64,000 nt of DNA, taken from NCBI RefSeq assembly GCF_016722895.1, contig NZ_JAEQNA010000013.1, positions 1-64,000 of the forward strand. Reading direction: 5' to 3'. Shown here one piece after another: positions 1 through 8,178 of the stretch. Every line of letters begins with the position of its first letter. The first letter of the stretch is position 1. Source of the stretch: Ramlibacter aurantiacus (GTDB taxonomy: Bacteria > Pseudomonadota > Gammaproteobacteria > Burkholderiales > Burkholderiaceae_C). The notes below the pieces were generated by a model. The model searched no databases. It saw nothing but the letters and a program-made list of their open reading frames with translations, and had not been told where the DNA came from. The translations under genes and the position numbers were made by a program.

Positions 1-21
1 CAGCAAACTGACTTTAGCCAT
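1..21 (-). CDS. possible first codons of a gene running off the left edge
   Basis: Read on the minus strand from position 21 there is an ATG followed by six open codons (MAKVSLL) before the window ends. It lies about 28 nt downstream of the predicted start of transcription of the nearest of three tandem minus-strand promoters, which is what makes a gene here plausible. No good ribosome binding site is visible (the leader is AGCAAGCAAAGCAAA). Seven residues are too few to name a product, and the transcript could equally be a non-coding RNA. Confidence 0.25.
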
Positions 22-55
22 TTTGCTTTGCTTGCTGCGATCAGCGAAGCCTTGA

Positions 56-85
56 ATTCTACACCGAGTTTTGAAGACCGGTCAA
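56..85 (-). promoter_or_regulatory. tandem promoter, copy nearest the left edge
   Basis: On the minus strand TTGACC (80-85) is followed after 18 nt by TAGAAT (56-61), a good sigma-70 match. Start of transcription would be near position 49. The base sequence just after the -10 box ends in GGCTTCGCTGA, shared with the other two copies. Confidence 0.6.
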
Positions 86-154
86 ACTTTTTTTCCTTTG
101 CTGCTTCGACCGACTCACCGTTTTGCTTGTCCGCCGTTTTCAGCAGAGCCTGCG

Positions 155-184
155 ATTATGCCATTCTTTTTTAAATCCTGGCAA
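155..184 (-). promoter_or_regulatory. tandem promoter, middle copy
   Basis: On the minus strand TTGCCA (179-184) is separated by 18 nt from CATAAT (155-160), and the initially transcribed region reads CGCAGGCTCTGCTGA, close to the other two copies. Same direction as its neighbours, pointing out of the window to the left. Confidence 0.55.
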
Positions 185-245
185 CCTCGAGGGTTTTCGC
201 GTTTCGCGCCCGCCCCGTCGGCGGCGTTGGTCAGCGAAGCCTGTG

Positions 246-273
246 ATTCTATACCGACTTTTGATACTTGGAA
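246..273 (-). promoter_or_regulatory. tandem promoter, copy farthest from the left edge
   Basis: On the minus strand TAGAAT (246-251) is followed by CACAGGCTTCGCTGA. The -35 box is poor: TTCCAA at 268-273 with a 16-nt spacer is the best candidate. Assigned mainly through its similarity to the copy at 41-74. Confidence 0.45.
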
Positions 274-321
274 CATCCCTCAAATGCAGCTCCGGGTGCT
301 AGGCTCTTTCGCTTTGGCTGC

Positions 322-2190
322 ATGGCCCTCTTGACTCTTATGGATGCCCAACTCGCGTTCGGGCACGTCGCACTGCTGCACCATGCCCAGCTCTCGCTGG
401 AGCCAAACGAACGGGTCGGCCTGATCGGTCGAAACGGCGCAGGTAAGTCATCGCTCATACGGATCCTTGCGGGGCTGGACGAGTTGGATGATGGAGCGCT
501 ACATCGGCAGCAGCACCTGCGCGTCGTACTGGTCTCCCAGGAGCCCGAGCTGGATCCTTCCATGACAGTATTCGAAGCTGTTCAAGCAGGACTAGCACCC
601 ATCCTCGACCTCATCGAGCACTACAGCCGGGGGGACGGCGATATTGATGATCTGCAGCGGCAGATTGAAGCGGTGGATGGGTGGACGTGGGAGCAGCGCG
701 TGAACGAATCGCTGCAGCGCCTGCGGCTGCCCGCGCGATCCTTGATTGCCCAGCTGTCAGGCGGGACGCGCAAGCGGGTCGCGCTCGCACAGGCGCTCGT
801 GGCTAGACCTGACGTGTTGTTGCTGGACGAGCCGACGAACCACCTTGATCTGGAATCGATTGCGTGGCTAGAGGATCTGCTCGTGAATTTTCGAGGATCC
901 GTCGTCACTGTGACCCACGACCGAGCATTCCTCGACCGGGTAGCCACCCGCATCGTCGAGCTTGATCGGGGACAACTGCGCTCATACGAGGGCAATTTCA
1001 GCCGCTACATGGCCTTAAAAGAAGAGCAGTTGGCTCAGGAGGCTGTACTCGCCGCCCGCGCCGATAAGCTCCTGGCCGAGGAGGAGGTCTGGATTCGCAA
1101 AGGCGTGGAAGCACGCCGGACCAGAGCCCAAGGGCGGATCAATCGGCTGAAGCTGCTGCGCAAAGCGCGCGCCGAGCGTCGTGAAGCCGTCGGACGAGCC
1201 AAGCTCGACGTTGCCACGGGCCAACTCACAGGGAAGCTGGTAGCACAGCTTGAAGACGTGAGCAAGTCATTCGACGGGGTCCCCATCATCACAAATTTTT
1301 CGGCCACTATTCTCCGGGGCGACAAAGTCGGTTTGATAGGCCCCAACGGAGTGGGGAAGACGACGCTCCTGAAGGTGATCCTCGGCGAACTTCAGGCTGA
1401 TTCCGGTAGCGTTCGCCGCGGCGCGAACCTGCAGGTTGCGTATTTCGACCAGATGCGCGCGGCGCTCGACCTTGATGCCAGCTTGGAAGACTTCATCAGC
1501 CCCGGCAGCGAGTGGATCGAGATTGGCTTGCAGCGCAAGCACGTCAAGAGCTACTTGGGCGACTTTCTCTTCTCACCGGCCCGCGCCGCGTCTCCTGTGC
1601 GCTCTCTGTCGGGAGGGGAGCGCAGCCGCCTGCTGCTGGCACGACTGTTCGCCAAACCGGCCAATGTCATCGTACTCGACGAGCCAACTAACGATCTCGA
1701 CATCGAAACGCTCGAGCTGCTAGAAGACCTGCTTCAGAGCTATGAAGGAACCGTCTTCCTGGTCAGCCACGACCGAAGCTTCGTCGACAACGTCGTGACC
1801 AGTACTATTGCCTTCGAAGGAAACGGCAAGTGGCGCGAGTACGAGGGCGGCATCGAAGACTGGGTCACCCAGTCCAAACGGGCTGCTGCGCTTGCCGGTA
1901 CACCGCAGCTGCGAGCGGCGACGCCCGTGACCGCAGTACCTGCCCCAGCTGCCCCAGAACTCAGGCCTAAGCGCAAGCTCAGCTACAAGGAACAGCGCGA
2001 GCTGGACGCTCTGCCTGCGCTCATCGAGAAATTAGAGCAGGAGCAAAGCGCCATCACTGCCCAGCTGAGTGACGGCAACCTTTACCGCACCGACGGCGGC
2101 AAGGCCGCGCTGCTTGCGCAGCGCTCGGCGGAAATCGAAGATCAACTGCTGGCGGCGTTAGAGCGCTGGGAGGCGCTCGGCTCCTCATGA
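322..2190 (+). CDS. uup: ABC-F family ATPase (Uup-like)
   Basis: A 622-residue soluble protein with two ABC ATPase cassettes and no membrane segments. Cassette 1 has Walker A GRNGAGKS (about 36-43), signature LSGGTRKR (about 145) and Walker B LLLDEPTNHLD (about 169); cassette 2 has GPNGVGKT (about 340), LSGGERSR (about 428) and VLDEPTNDLD. The last 70 residues are charged and probably coiled coil, as in Uup. ABC-F proteins act on ribosomes or on DNA structures (Uup is linked to transposon excision and replication fidelity) rather than in transport. The ATG at 322 fits the family N-terminus; an upstream TTG at 268 keeps the frame open but adds unrelated sequence. Base composition is a little less GC-rich than downstream. 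Confidence 0.9.
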   Translation: MALLTLMDAQLAFGHVALLHHAQLSLEPNERVGLIGRNGAGKSSLIRILAGLDELDDGALHRQQHLRVVLVSQEPELDPSMTVFEAVQAGLAPILDLIEHYSRGDGDIDDLQRQIEAVDGWTWEQRVNESLQRLRLPARSLIAQLSGGTRKRVALAQALVARPDVLLLDEPTNHLDLESIAWLEDLLVNFRGSVVTVTHDRAFLDRVATRIVELDRGQLRSYEGNFSRYMALKEEQLAQEAVLAARADKLLAEEEVWIRKGVEARRTRAQGRINRLKLLRKARAERREAVGRAKLDVATGQLTGKLVAQLEDVSKSFDGVPIITNFSATILRGDKVGLIGPNGVGKTTLLKVILGELQADSGSVRRGANLQVAYFDQMRAALDLDASLEDFISPGSEWIEIGLQRKHVKSYLGDFLFSPARAASPVRSLSGGERSRLLLARLFAKPANVIVLDEPTNDLDIETLELLEDLLQSYEGTVFLVSHDRSFVDNVVTSTIAFEGNGKWREYEGGIEDWVTQSKRAAALAGTPQLRAATPVTAVPAPAAPELRPKRKLSYKEQRELDALPALIEKLEQEQSAITAQLSDGNLYRTDGGKAALLAQRSAEIEDQLLAALERWEALGSS

Positions 2191-2270
2191 GCTTTTCCCC
2201 GGCGTCAGCTTGCGGTGACGGCTGACCTTGAGCCGTGCCTGGATACGGCGCACGTCGATAGAGTCTCGGC

Positions 2271-3893
2271 ATGAATGCCGTTGTGGCGCCGCCCGACAAG
2301 CCTCCTGCTCATCGGCGTGCGGTCTTGGTCCTACTGACGATGGTGGTCGCGCTGTTCGGCTGCGCAAGCTTGCCGCCTTCCGCGGAGCGGCCCGTGTCGC
2401 ACGCCTTCAGCAAGCCAGATGAGGCCCCACTCGGCCGGCTGGCCCATGCCCGTGCCGCGCGGGAAGAGGCCCGCATCGCCAACGGCTTCCATTTGCTGGA
2501 TACAGCTGAACTTGGCTTGAGCAGCCGGCTTGCCTTGATCCGCGAGGCACGGCATTCGCTCGATCTCCAGTACTACGCCATCCACGTCGACAGCAGCAGC
2601 AGCCTGCTGCTGCTGCGCCTGAGGGAAGCAGCAGCCCGAGGCGTTCGGGTCCGCCTGCTGCTGGACGACTTCCAGGCTGCCGGTTCCGATGCAGAAGTGC
2701 TCCAACTCGCGTTGGAGCCCGGCATCGAGGTCCGCCTGTTCAATCCGTTGGGGGGGCCGCGTGCTTCGTTCCTGGGTCGCATCGTTGGGTCGCTGCATGA
2801 TTGGGAGCGAATTCAGCGACGCATGCACAACAAGCTGTTCATCGCCGACAGCGCATGGGGGATCGTTGGCGGCCGCAATCTCGGGGACGCTTACTTCGGG
2901 GCGGCTGACGCGAGCAATTTCATCGACCTGGACGTGCTCGCAACCGGGCGCATCGTGCACGACATGGCCGCCAGTTTCGATCGTTACTGGAACGATCCGC
3001 TGGCCTATCCGGTGCAGTCCCTGGTCTCCCCTCGGGAGCTCGAGAGCTTGCGTCAGCCACAAGCGGCGCCGGCAGATTCATCGCCCCTCGCGCCCGAAGC
3101 AACTACAACCGCAACCTTCGGGAAGCCAGCCGCACCAGAACGCCAGCCGTTAGACCTCGCACGCGTCCCGCTGACTTGGGCGCCGTCGTTGCTGATGGTG
3201 GACCGGCCCGAAAAGATCACGGAGGAACCTGGTGACCCGGCTGCGGGCGAAAGCGTGGTCGAGGGGCTGCTGAGCCTCATGCGGCAAGCGCGGAAAGAGG
3301 TGCTGATCGTGTCGCCCTATTTCGTCCCTGGGCGCGAAATGAAGCAGACCTTCGATGAACTCCGTAGGCGCGGGGTGGCGGTGCGCGTGCTGACCAATTC
3401 CCTCGCATCCACCGATGCGCCCGCCGCTCACGCGGGCTACGCACGGCACCGAGTAGACCTGCTGCGGCGTGGCGTCGAACTGCATGAGATGCGCGCCGAG
3501 CCCAGCTCCAGCCTGGGCCTTGAAGCTCGCGACGTGCATACCGGTTCGAGCGGGCGAACGTCGCGCTCGAGTCTGCACTTGAAGGCTGTCGTCATCGACG
3601 GCCGGTCGGTCGTGATCGGATCCATGAATCTGGATCTACGCTCGCAACTGCAGAACAGCGAAGTTGCGCTGCTCATTCGAAGCTCCCACCTGGCCGAGCG
3701 CCTTGTCCGCCTGTTTCATGCCACGCTGGCGCGCAGCGCCTGGCGCGTGCAACTCCGTGCGGGTGGTCACCCACGCTGGATCGCCCCGAGCGGCGCACCC
3801 TTTGCCGACAGCGACCAGGAGCCCGAAGCGGGCCTGGGACGACGTTGGCTCGTGCGCATCCTCGGCCCGTTCGCGCCGGACGAGTTGCTGTAG
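2271..3893 (+). CDS. phospholipase D-family lipoprotein, cardiolipin synthase C-like
   Basis: A 540-residue protein with two HKD motifs: HNKLFIADS near residue 186 and HLKAVVIDG near 435, each followed by the Gly/Asn-rich stretch typical of the PLD superfamily. This two-domain layout is that of the cardiolipin synthase C (YmdC) group, which joins two phospholipids at the inner membrane. The N-terminus has a hydrophobic stretch ending ALFGC, so it is probably a lipoprotein acylated on Cys31. An inserted Pro/Ala-rich segment (about residues 265-300) separates the halves. A role in other phosphodiester chemistry cannot be excluded. Confidence 0.85.
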   Translation: MNAVVAPPDKPPAHRRAVLVLLTMVVALFGCASLPPSAERPVSHAFSKPDEAPLGRLAHARAAREEARIANGFHLLDTAELGLSSRLALIREARHSLDLQYYAIHVDSSSSLLLLRLREAAARGVRVRLLLDDFQAAGSDAEVLQLALEPGIEVRLFNPLGGPRASFLGRIVGSLHDWERIQRRMHNKLFIADSAWGIVGGRNLGDAYFGAADASNFIDLDVLATGRIVHDMAASFDRYWNDPLAYPVQSLVSPRELESLRQPQAAPADSSPLAPEATTTATFGKPAAPERQPLDLARVPLTWAPSLLMVDRPEKITEEPGDPAAGESVVEGLLSLMRQARKEVLIVSPYFVPGREMKQTFDELRRRGVAVRVLTNSLASTDAPAAHAGYARHRVDLLRRGVELHEMRAEPSSSLGLEARDVHTGSSGRTSRSSLHLKAVVIDGRSVVIGSMNLDLRSQLQNSEVALLIRSSHLAERLVRLFHATLARSAWRVQLRAGGHPRWIAPSGAPFADSDQEPEAGLGRRWLVRILGPFAPDELL

Positions 3894-3928
3894 CTCCGCC
3901 CCGCCTACACTGGCGCTTGCTGCTGACC

Positions 3929-4309
3929 ATGAATACCCCGCGTGCTCCTTCCCGTCCTGCCGGTTCCCACTGGCAAGTGGTCTGCCTGTGCGCCGACTGG
4001 TGCGGGACCTGCCGCGAATGGCGGCCGGCCCTTGAAAAGCTCGCTCGCGAAAGGCCTTCGGTGCGCTTCATGTGGGTCGACATCGAAGATCAGGCCGACG
4101 CGCTGGGGGACCTCGACATCGAGACTTTTCCGACGCTGCTTATCGCCCAAGGCGCCACGCCGCGATTCTTGGGGCCGGTCCTGCCCCATGCGGCACACGT
4201 CGAGCGATTGCTCGATGCATTGGCGCACGATGAACGGTCCGGATCGGCTGGGCCGGAGGCGCGCGAACTGATGGAACGGTTGGGCCCCGGACAGCTCGAG
4301 CCCATCTAA
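3929..4309 (+). CDS. thioredoxin-like protein
   Basis: A 126-residue protein with the thioredoxin active site WCGTC (Cys25, Cys28), a following alpha-helix, and the conserved cis-proline region FPTLL. No signal peptide is evident, so it should act in the cytoplasm, reducing or sensing disulfides. It begins 35 bp after the phospholipase D-like gene on the same strand and may be co-transcribed. ATG 3929 is chosen because it precedes the fold directly; longer in-frame extensions run into the upstream gene. Confidence 0.8.
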   Translation: MNTPRAPSRPAGSHWQVVCLCADWCGTCREWRPALEKLARERPSVRFMWVDIEDQADALGDLDIETFPTLLIAQGATPRFLGPVLPHAAHVERLLDALAHDERSGSAGPEARELMERLGPGQLEPI

Positions 4310-4484
4310 TCCAGACCTCAGGTGCAGGGCACGTCCTGTCGGAGCGTGCGGTGTCGTCCTACGAAGCTCTTCTTCCCCTCCTGACGAGCGAATGATTCCG
4401 GTAAACGCTCAATGCACGCATGGTCAGCGCGGCGAACAACGCACTGGCCATGGAATCAACCCGTTTTACCCAAGGAGTAGCACC

Positions 4485-4718
4485 ATGGCATCCAGCAACC
4501 AGAGCGGCAAGACTGGCAGCTCCAATCGAGGATTCGCTTCCATGGATCCCCAGCGCCAGCGCGAGATCGCCAGCCAAGGCGGCCGAGCGGCCCACGAGAA
4601 GGGAACCGCACACGAGTTCAGCTCGGAGGAGGCGCGTGAAGCCGGCCGCAAGGGCGGCCAGGCGCGCAGCCAGAATCGCGCCAAGAACCAGGCCAGCAAC
4701 AGCAGCAGCAATCGCTGA
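4485..4718 (+). CDS. KGG-motif stress-induced small protein (YciG/GsiB type)
   Basis: A 77-residue, very hydrophilic protein with two KGG-type repeats: REIASQGGRAAH (about 26-37) and AREAGRKGGQAR (about 48-60). Such proteins are general stress proteins, probably disordered, of uncertain mechanism. The start is fixed by AAGGAG seven bases before the ATG. The gene is followed at once by a strong intrinsic terminator, so it is the end of its transcript and may be monocistronic. The upstream 175 bp (4310-4484) show no other gene. Confidence 0.85.
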   Translation: MASSNQSGKTGSSNRGFASMDPQRQREIASQGGRAAHEKGTAHEFSSEEAREAGRKGGQARSQNRAKNQASNSSSNR

Positions 4719-4743
4719 TCGTCGTCTCTGCTCGGACACGAGG

Positions 4744-4773
4744 GAAGGGGCGCCACGGCGCCCCTTCTTCTTT
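4744..4773 (+). terminator. intrinsic terminator after the KGG gene
   Basis: Perfect 11-bp inverted repeat GAAGGGGCGCC / GGCGCCCCTTC (4744-4754 and 4757-4767) followed by TTCTTT. The reverse strand lacks a T run, so it works for the plus strand and separates this gene from the convergent methyltransferase gene. Confidence 0.85.
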
Positions 4774-4780
4774 GTCCGCG

Positions 4781-5806
4781 TCAGTGCCAGCGGATCGGCT
4801 GCGCCCCCTCCAGCGACCGGGCCCTCAACTGCCCGCACCCCCCCTCCACTTCCTGCGCGGCGGATTGGCGCAGCTTGGTCAGCACCCCGCGCTGGTGCAG
4901 GCTGCGTGCGATCGCGGCGGCTCGCTCCCACGAGGGCCGGCGAAACGGCAGGCCCTCCACGTGGTTGTACGGAATCATGTTGAGCACCCCATAGCGTCCC
5001 CGCAGAAGCTGCACCAGCCCGTCGAGCTCCTCCTCGCCGTCGTTGACTCCTTCGATCAGCGTCCACTGGTACTGGATCGGATACCCGGTCGCCTTGGCAT
5101 AGCCGTCCGCCTGCTCCACCAACTCCTCGGGAGTCATGCGCGGCGCACGCGGCAAGAGTTCCTCCCGCAGGCGCGGCTTGGTCGTGTGCAGCGACAGGGC
5201 CAGGGCCGGCTTGACCCGCTCTCTGGGGAGGCGTTCGAAGACACGGGGATCTCCCACCGTCGAAAACACCAGGCTCTTGTGAGCGATTCCACCCGCGGTC
5301 CCGAGGAGATCGATCGCTTCCAGCACGTTGTCCAGGTTATGCGCGGGCTCGCCCATGCCCATGAACACCACCTTGCGCACCGGAGCCTGGCGGCGGGCTG
5401 CCGTCACCTGCGAAACGATCTCCGCGCTTCCGAGCTGGCGAAGCAGGCCTTCGCGGCCCGTCATGCAGAACACGCAGCCGACCGCACACCCAACCTGTGT
5501 CGACACGCACAGGCCCTGGCGCGGCAACAGCACGCTCTCGACCGTCTGGCCGTCGGCCAGCGCCACCAGCAGTCGGCTCGAACCATCGGACGGGGACGGG
5601 TGGATTGAGCGGACCACGGCCAGGCGTTGCAGCTCATCGAGCAGCCCTGGTAGAGCAAGCCACAGAGGTCGAGGCAGCACATGCTCAAGTTTTCGACGCC
5701 CCCCTTCCAGCGGCAAGCCTTGAGCCCACAGGCGCAACACGCGCTGCTCATGCACCGGCAGCGCCTGCAGCTCACGCAGCCGCTGCCTCAAGGTATCGAT
5801 TCGCAT
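4781..5806 (-). CDS. radical SAM RNA methyltransferase, RlmN/Cfr family
   Basis: A 341-residue member of the RlmN/Cfr family, which methylates C2 (RlmN) or C8 (Cfr) of adenine in 23S rRNA and some tRNAs. The 4Fe-4S cysteines are Cys107, Cys111 and Cys114 (CAVGCVFC). Both mechanistic cysteines are present: Cys100, seven residues before the cluster as in RlmN, and Cys324 in the C-terminal GGCGQL, the methyl carrier. It is shorter than a housekeeping RlmN, which normally sits beside other genes, so I think it is a second paralogue; whether it targets A2503 cannot be told. It lies 40 bp downstream of the CBS gene. Confidence 0.8.
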   Translation of the reverse strand: MRIDTLRQRLRELQALPVHEQRVLRLWAQGLPLEGGRRKLEHVLPRPLWLALPGLLDELQRLAVVRSIHPSPSDGSSRLLVALADGQTVESVLLPRQGLCVSTQVGCAVGCVFCMTGREGLLRQLGSAEIVSQVTAARRQAPVRKVVFMGMGEPAHNLDNVLEAIDLLGTAGGIAHKSLVFSTVGDPRVFERLPRERVKPALALSLHTTKPRLREELLPRAPRMTPEELVEQADGYAKATGYPIQYQWTLIEGVNDGEEELDGLVQLLRGRYGVLNMIPYNHVEGLPFRRPSWERAAAIARSLHQRGVLTKLRQSAAQEVEGGCGQLRARSLEGAQPIRWH

Positions 5807-5846
5807 GAGGCGAGCTTAGCCGCTGCCGAAGACCTGCCCGGCGGCA

Positions 5847-6332
5847 TCAGCCAGGCTGCTTGCGCGCCTTCTTCGCACCGGTGCCGGGCTCTTCCGCTCG
5901 ATCCGGCCGAGCCGGCTCGGAGATGTCGCCCAGGGACATCCCGATTTCCGACTCGTCGTCGCCGCCTTTGGCCGCGATGTCACCCAGCGAGACGATTCCG
6001 ACCAAGCGGTCCTTCGCGTCCACCACGGGCATCCGCCGGATCTGGGAGCTGGCCATCTCCGCCAGCACGTCGTCCACGTCATCGCCCTCCCGCACGGTTC
6101 GCACGTGGCCGCTCATCACATCCGAGAGCTTGCAGTTGTTCAAGTCCCCGCCCTGCGCCACCCCGCGCACCACGATGTCGCGGTCGGTCACCATGCCCAA
6201 CAGGCGGTCACCATCGCAGACCGGGATCACACCCACGTTCAACTCGTCCATCGCCTGAGCTGCCTGCACGACGGAATCGGTCGGCGCGAGCGTGCGAACG
6301 CCGCGGGTCATCACATCGGACACTCTTGACAT
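5847..6332 (-). CDS. tandem CBS-domain protein
   Basis: A 161-residue protein made of two CBS domains (roughly 8-65 and 73-130), each with the typical start SDVMTRGVRT / SDVMSGHVRT and the GIVSLGDIA end. CBS pairs bind adenine nucleotides or SAM and act as sensors. A charged Lys/Arg-rich tail follows. Start ATG 6332 is supported by GAGGAG seven bases upstream. The 127 bp in front of it have room for a promoter. It may be co-transcribed with the downstream radical SAM gene. Confidence 0.85.
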   Translation of the reverse strand: MSRVSDVMTRGVRTLAPTDSVVQAAQAMDELNVGVIPVCDGDRLLGMVTDRDIVVRGVAQGGDLNNCKLSDVMSGHVRTVREGDDVDDVLAEMASSQIRRMPVVDAKDRLVGIVSLGDIAAKGGDDESEIGMSLGDISEPARPDRAEEPGTGAKKARKQPG

Positions 6333-6459
6333 CGTGAACTCCTCGAGAGATCGCGCCGGGCAAACCGCCGGCAACGCGATCAATCTAATGACGTCCCGAC
6401 AAGCCGCCATCGGCCGGCTCGGAAGCTGCCGTAGGACGTCGGCGCCGGCAAGCCGGAAT

Positions 6460-7305
6460 TCAGTCGGGTAGGCTGGGCCGCTCGACCAGTGTCGACAGCG
6501 GCAGTTGCTGCACCTCCTGCAGCAACAGGGCCAGCTGCGTGGCAGCCGCCTGCAGCACCGCGTGACCCTTCTCGGCGGTCGCCTGGCTCGCGTCGCCGGC
6601 CGCCCCCATCGGGTTGTAGTCCTGCATCTGCCAACCCAGCTTGGCGCTGCGCCCGTTGCCGAGGATGGGGTAGTTCGCTGCGCGCAGGCGCGAACTGGAA
6701 TCGAAGTCGCGCGCCTGCGCCATGTCGACGAACTGCGGCCGAAGGGCCAACATCATCGACGTCTCGATCGTTCCGGCATGGATGCCGAATCGGTGTTCCT
6801 CCGGCGGAAACAGGCCCTCCACCTCGTCGCCAAGCGGAAGGCCGAACCAGTTCACCGACCAGACCATCATCTCCAAACGGGCCCGCAGATCTCGCGCCAC
6901 GATGTCCATCACGCTGACCTGGCCGCCATGGCTGTTGAACAACACAAGCTTGCGCACACCGGCACGGGCAACCGATTCCCCGATCTCGGTCCACAGCCTG
7001 ATCAGCGTCTCGGCCGACAGCGTGAGGGTGCCTGCGAACCGCGAGTGCTCATTGCTCTTGCCCACTGCCTGCGTTGGCAGGAACAGCACCTCGGCCGCCG
7101 CTGGCAACAGCGGCAAACAAGCGGCGATGACGCCGTCGACGAGGCTGGAATCCACGCTCAGGGGGAGATGTGGACCGTGCTGCTCGGTGGCAGCCACCGG
7201 CAGCACCGCGACCGTCTGGGCGGCCCGACCAGTGGCCTGCAGTCGGGAAAAGTCGAGCGTGCTGAGGTCGGCCCAAAAGCGCGATTTTTGGCTCATGCCG
7301 CGCAT
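6460..7305 (-). CDS. creatininase-family metal-dependent amidohydrolase
   Basis: A 281-residue protein of the creatininase family, which opens cyclic amides or cleaves small amides with two metal ions. Metal ligands are visible: Glu41, His43 (EQHGPHLP) and Asp52 (SVD), then FNSHGG and GTIETS further on. The family includes creatininase, ArfB and MftE; nothing here selects among them, and no creatine or mycofactocin gene is near. ATG at 7296 is an alternative start three codons in. It lies 60 bp downstream of the second CesT-like gene, on the same strand. Confidence 0.8.
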   Translation of the reverse strand: MRGMSQKSRFWADLSTLDFSRLQATGRAAQTVAVLPVAATEQHGPHLPLSVDSSLVDGVIAACLPLLPAAAEVLFLPTQAVGKSNEHSRFAGTLTLSAETLIRLWTEIGESVARAGVRKLVLFNSHGGQVSVMDIVARDLRARLEMMVWSVNWFGLPLGDEVEGLFPPEEHRFGIHAGTIETSMMLALRPQFVDMAQARDFDSSSRLRAANYPILGNGRSAKLGWQMQDYNPMGAAGDASQATAEKGHAVLQAAATQLALLLQEVQQLPLSTLVERPSLPD

Positions 7306-7365
7306 CTTAGGCGCTGGTCCGCGTGGCCCAGCGCTGCGACAGCGCGGGCTTGGTGCGACGACTCG

Positions 7366-7767
7366 CTATCCGGTGATCGGCTGGTGCCTGGCCGCCAGTC
7401 GTCCACGCCAACCCAGGCACTGCACCACCAGTTCCTGCAGCAATTGCGCCGGTGGTGGGCTGGCCTGAGCCAGGTGAAAGGACCGGACCAGGACCGCCAG
7501 GCGGCCGCGTCGGGCGAAACACGCGCCCCCCAATTCGGCAGGTCGCAGGTTGGCCTGCAACAGCCCCCCCAGCAAATCCGGCTCCCACTCGTCCAGCGAG
7601 GCCATCTCCGCTGCGGCGCTGACCAGTCCCACAGCTGGCCGCACCTGCAGATGAACCCGTACGCCGCCCACATCGAGCATCGCCCCGGTGCCCGCCGCAT
7701 CCCAGCGCGGCACCGCCAGACCCAGCTCCTTGCCGAGTTGCCCGATGAGGTCGTGAAAAGTGATCAA
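7366..7767 (-). CDS. CesT-like (type III secretion chaperone family) protein, second of a tandem pair
   Basis: A 133-residue acidic protein. Its N-terminus (FHDLIGQLGKELGL) and the later LLGGLLQANL match the layout of the upstream paralogue and of Tir/CesT-type chaperones, with a helix, a hydrophobic sheet, and a C-terminal helix containing LLQELV. CesT proteins are small dimeric chaperones that bind effectors for type III secretion. No effector or secretion component is in the window. The start is TTG at 7767, nine bases after the stop of the upstream paralogue, with no obvious ribosome binding site. The match is weaker than for its neighbour. Confidence 0.6.
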   Translation of the reverse strand: MITFHDLIGQLGKELGLAVPRWDAAGTGAMLDVGGVRVHLQVRPAVGLVSAAAEMASLDEWEPDLLGGLLQANLRPAELGGACFARRGRLAVLVRSFHLAQASPPPAQLLQELVVQCLGWRGRLAARHQPITG

Positions 7768-7776
7768 TGGCAGCGC

Positions 7777-8178
7777 CTAATGAACGGCAAGCACGGGCCG
7801 GCTCGCCCCGAAACACCCGCTCCAGTACGCGGCGGCGTCGACCACCTGCTCGAGGCGTACAAGGAATGTGGGAAAGGTCAGCTGGGCGCAGTCGAGATGC
7901 CCCGACAGGTACACGTCGCCACTGGCGTCCATGCCGAGGATCGCGACGCCCACCTGCTCAGGCATCAGGTTGCCTGCCAGCAGCCGCTCCTGGGTGCAGC
8001 GGTCGCGTGGGTCGAGTCGGCCCACCCAACAGGACACGAGCACGACCTGCCGCCCCAGATCGCGCAGGCAGAAAGACAGGCCGTCGAAACGGATGGCACA
8101 GATGCCATCCGCATCCGGAAGCAGGGCTGGCAAGCCCAGCTCCCGGGCCAGCTGTCTGATCAAATCCTGAAAGAACAT
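7777..8178 (-). CDS. CesT-like (type III secretion chaperone family) protein, first of a tandem pair
   Basis: A 133-residue protein with the full CesT-family pattern: N-terminal helix FFQDLIRQLARELGL, the turn LPDADGICAIRFDG, a hydrophobic strand with VVLVSCWVGRL, the LLAGNL motif, a strand DVYLSGHLD, and a final helix LVRLEQVVDAAAYW. Length and acidic character also fit. Together with the following gene it is a probable duplication. It begins about 190 bp from the divergent dsbD; the shared region carries no promoter I can defend, nor a PIP-type box. Function without a secretion system is unknown. Confidence 0.65.
   Translation of the reverse strand: MFFQDLIRQLARELGLPALLPDADGICAIRFDGLSFCLRDLGRQVVLVSCWVGRLDPRDRCTQERLLAGNLMPEQVGVAILGMDASGDVYLSGHLDCAQLTFPTFLVRLEQVVDAAAYWSGCFGASRPVLAVH

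Larger units (their letters stand above)
41..264. repeat. three spaced copies of a 34-bp degenerate direct repeat
   Basis: Copies begin at 41, 140 and 231, so the period is about 91-99 bp. The copies at 41-74 and 231-264 agree at 29 of 34 bases; the middle copy (140-173) is more diverged but keeps TCAGC, AGCCTG and GATT. The DNA between them is rich in T tracts. Read on the minus strand each copy carries a -10 box followed by the element GGCTtcGCTGA, so the repeat is best understood as a triplicated promoter. Confidence 0.75.

Noticed and set aside
71..334. Plus-strand open frame at the left edge
   Set aside because: Crosses the repeated promoter region and T tracts, has no ribosome binding site and no recognisable sequence.
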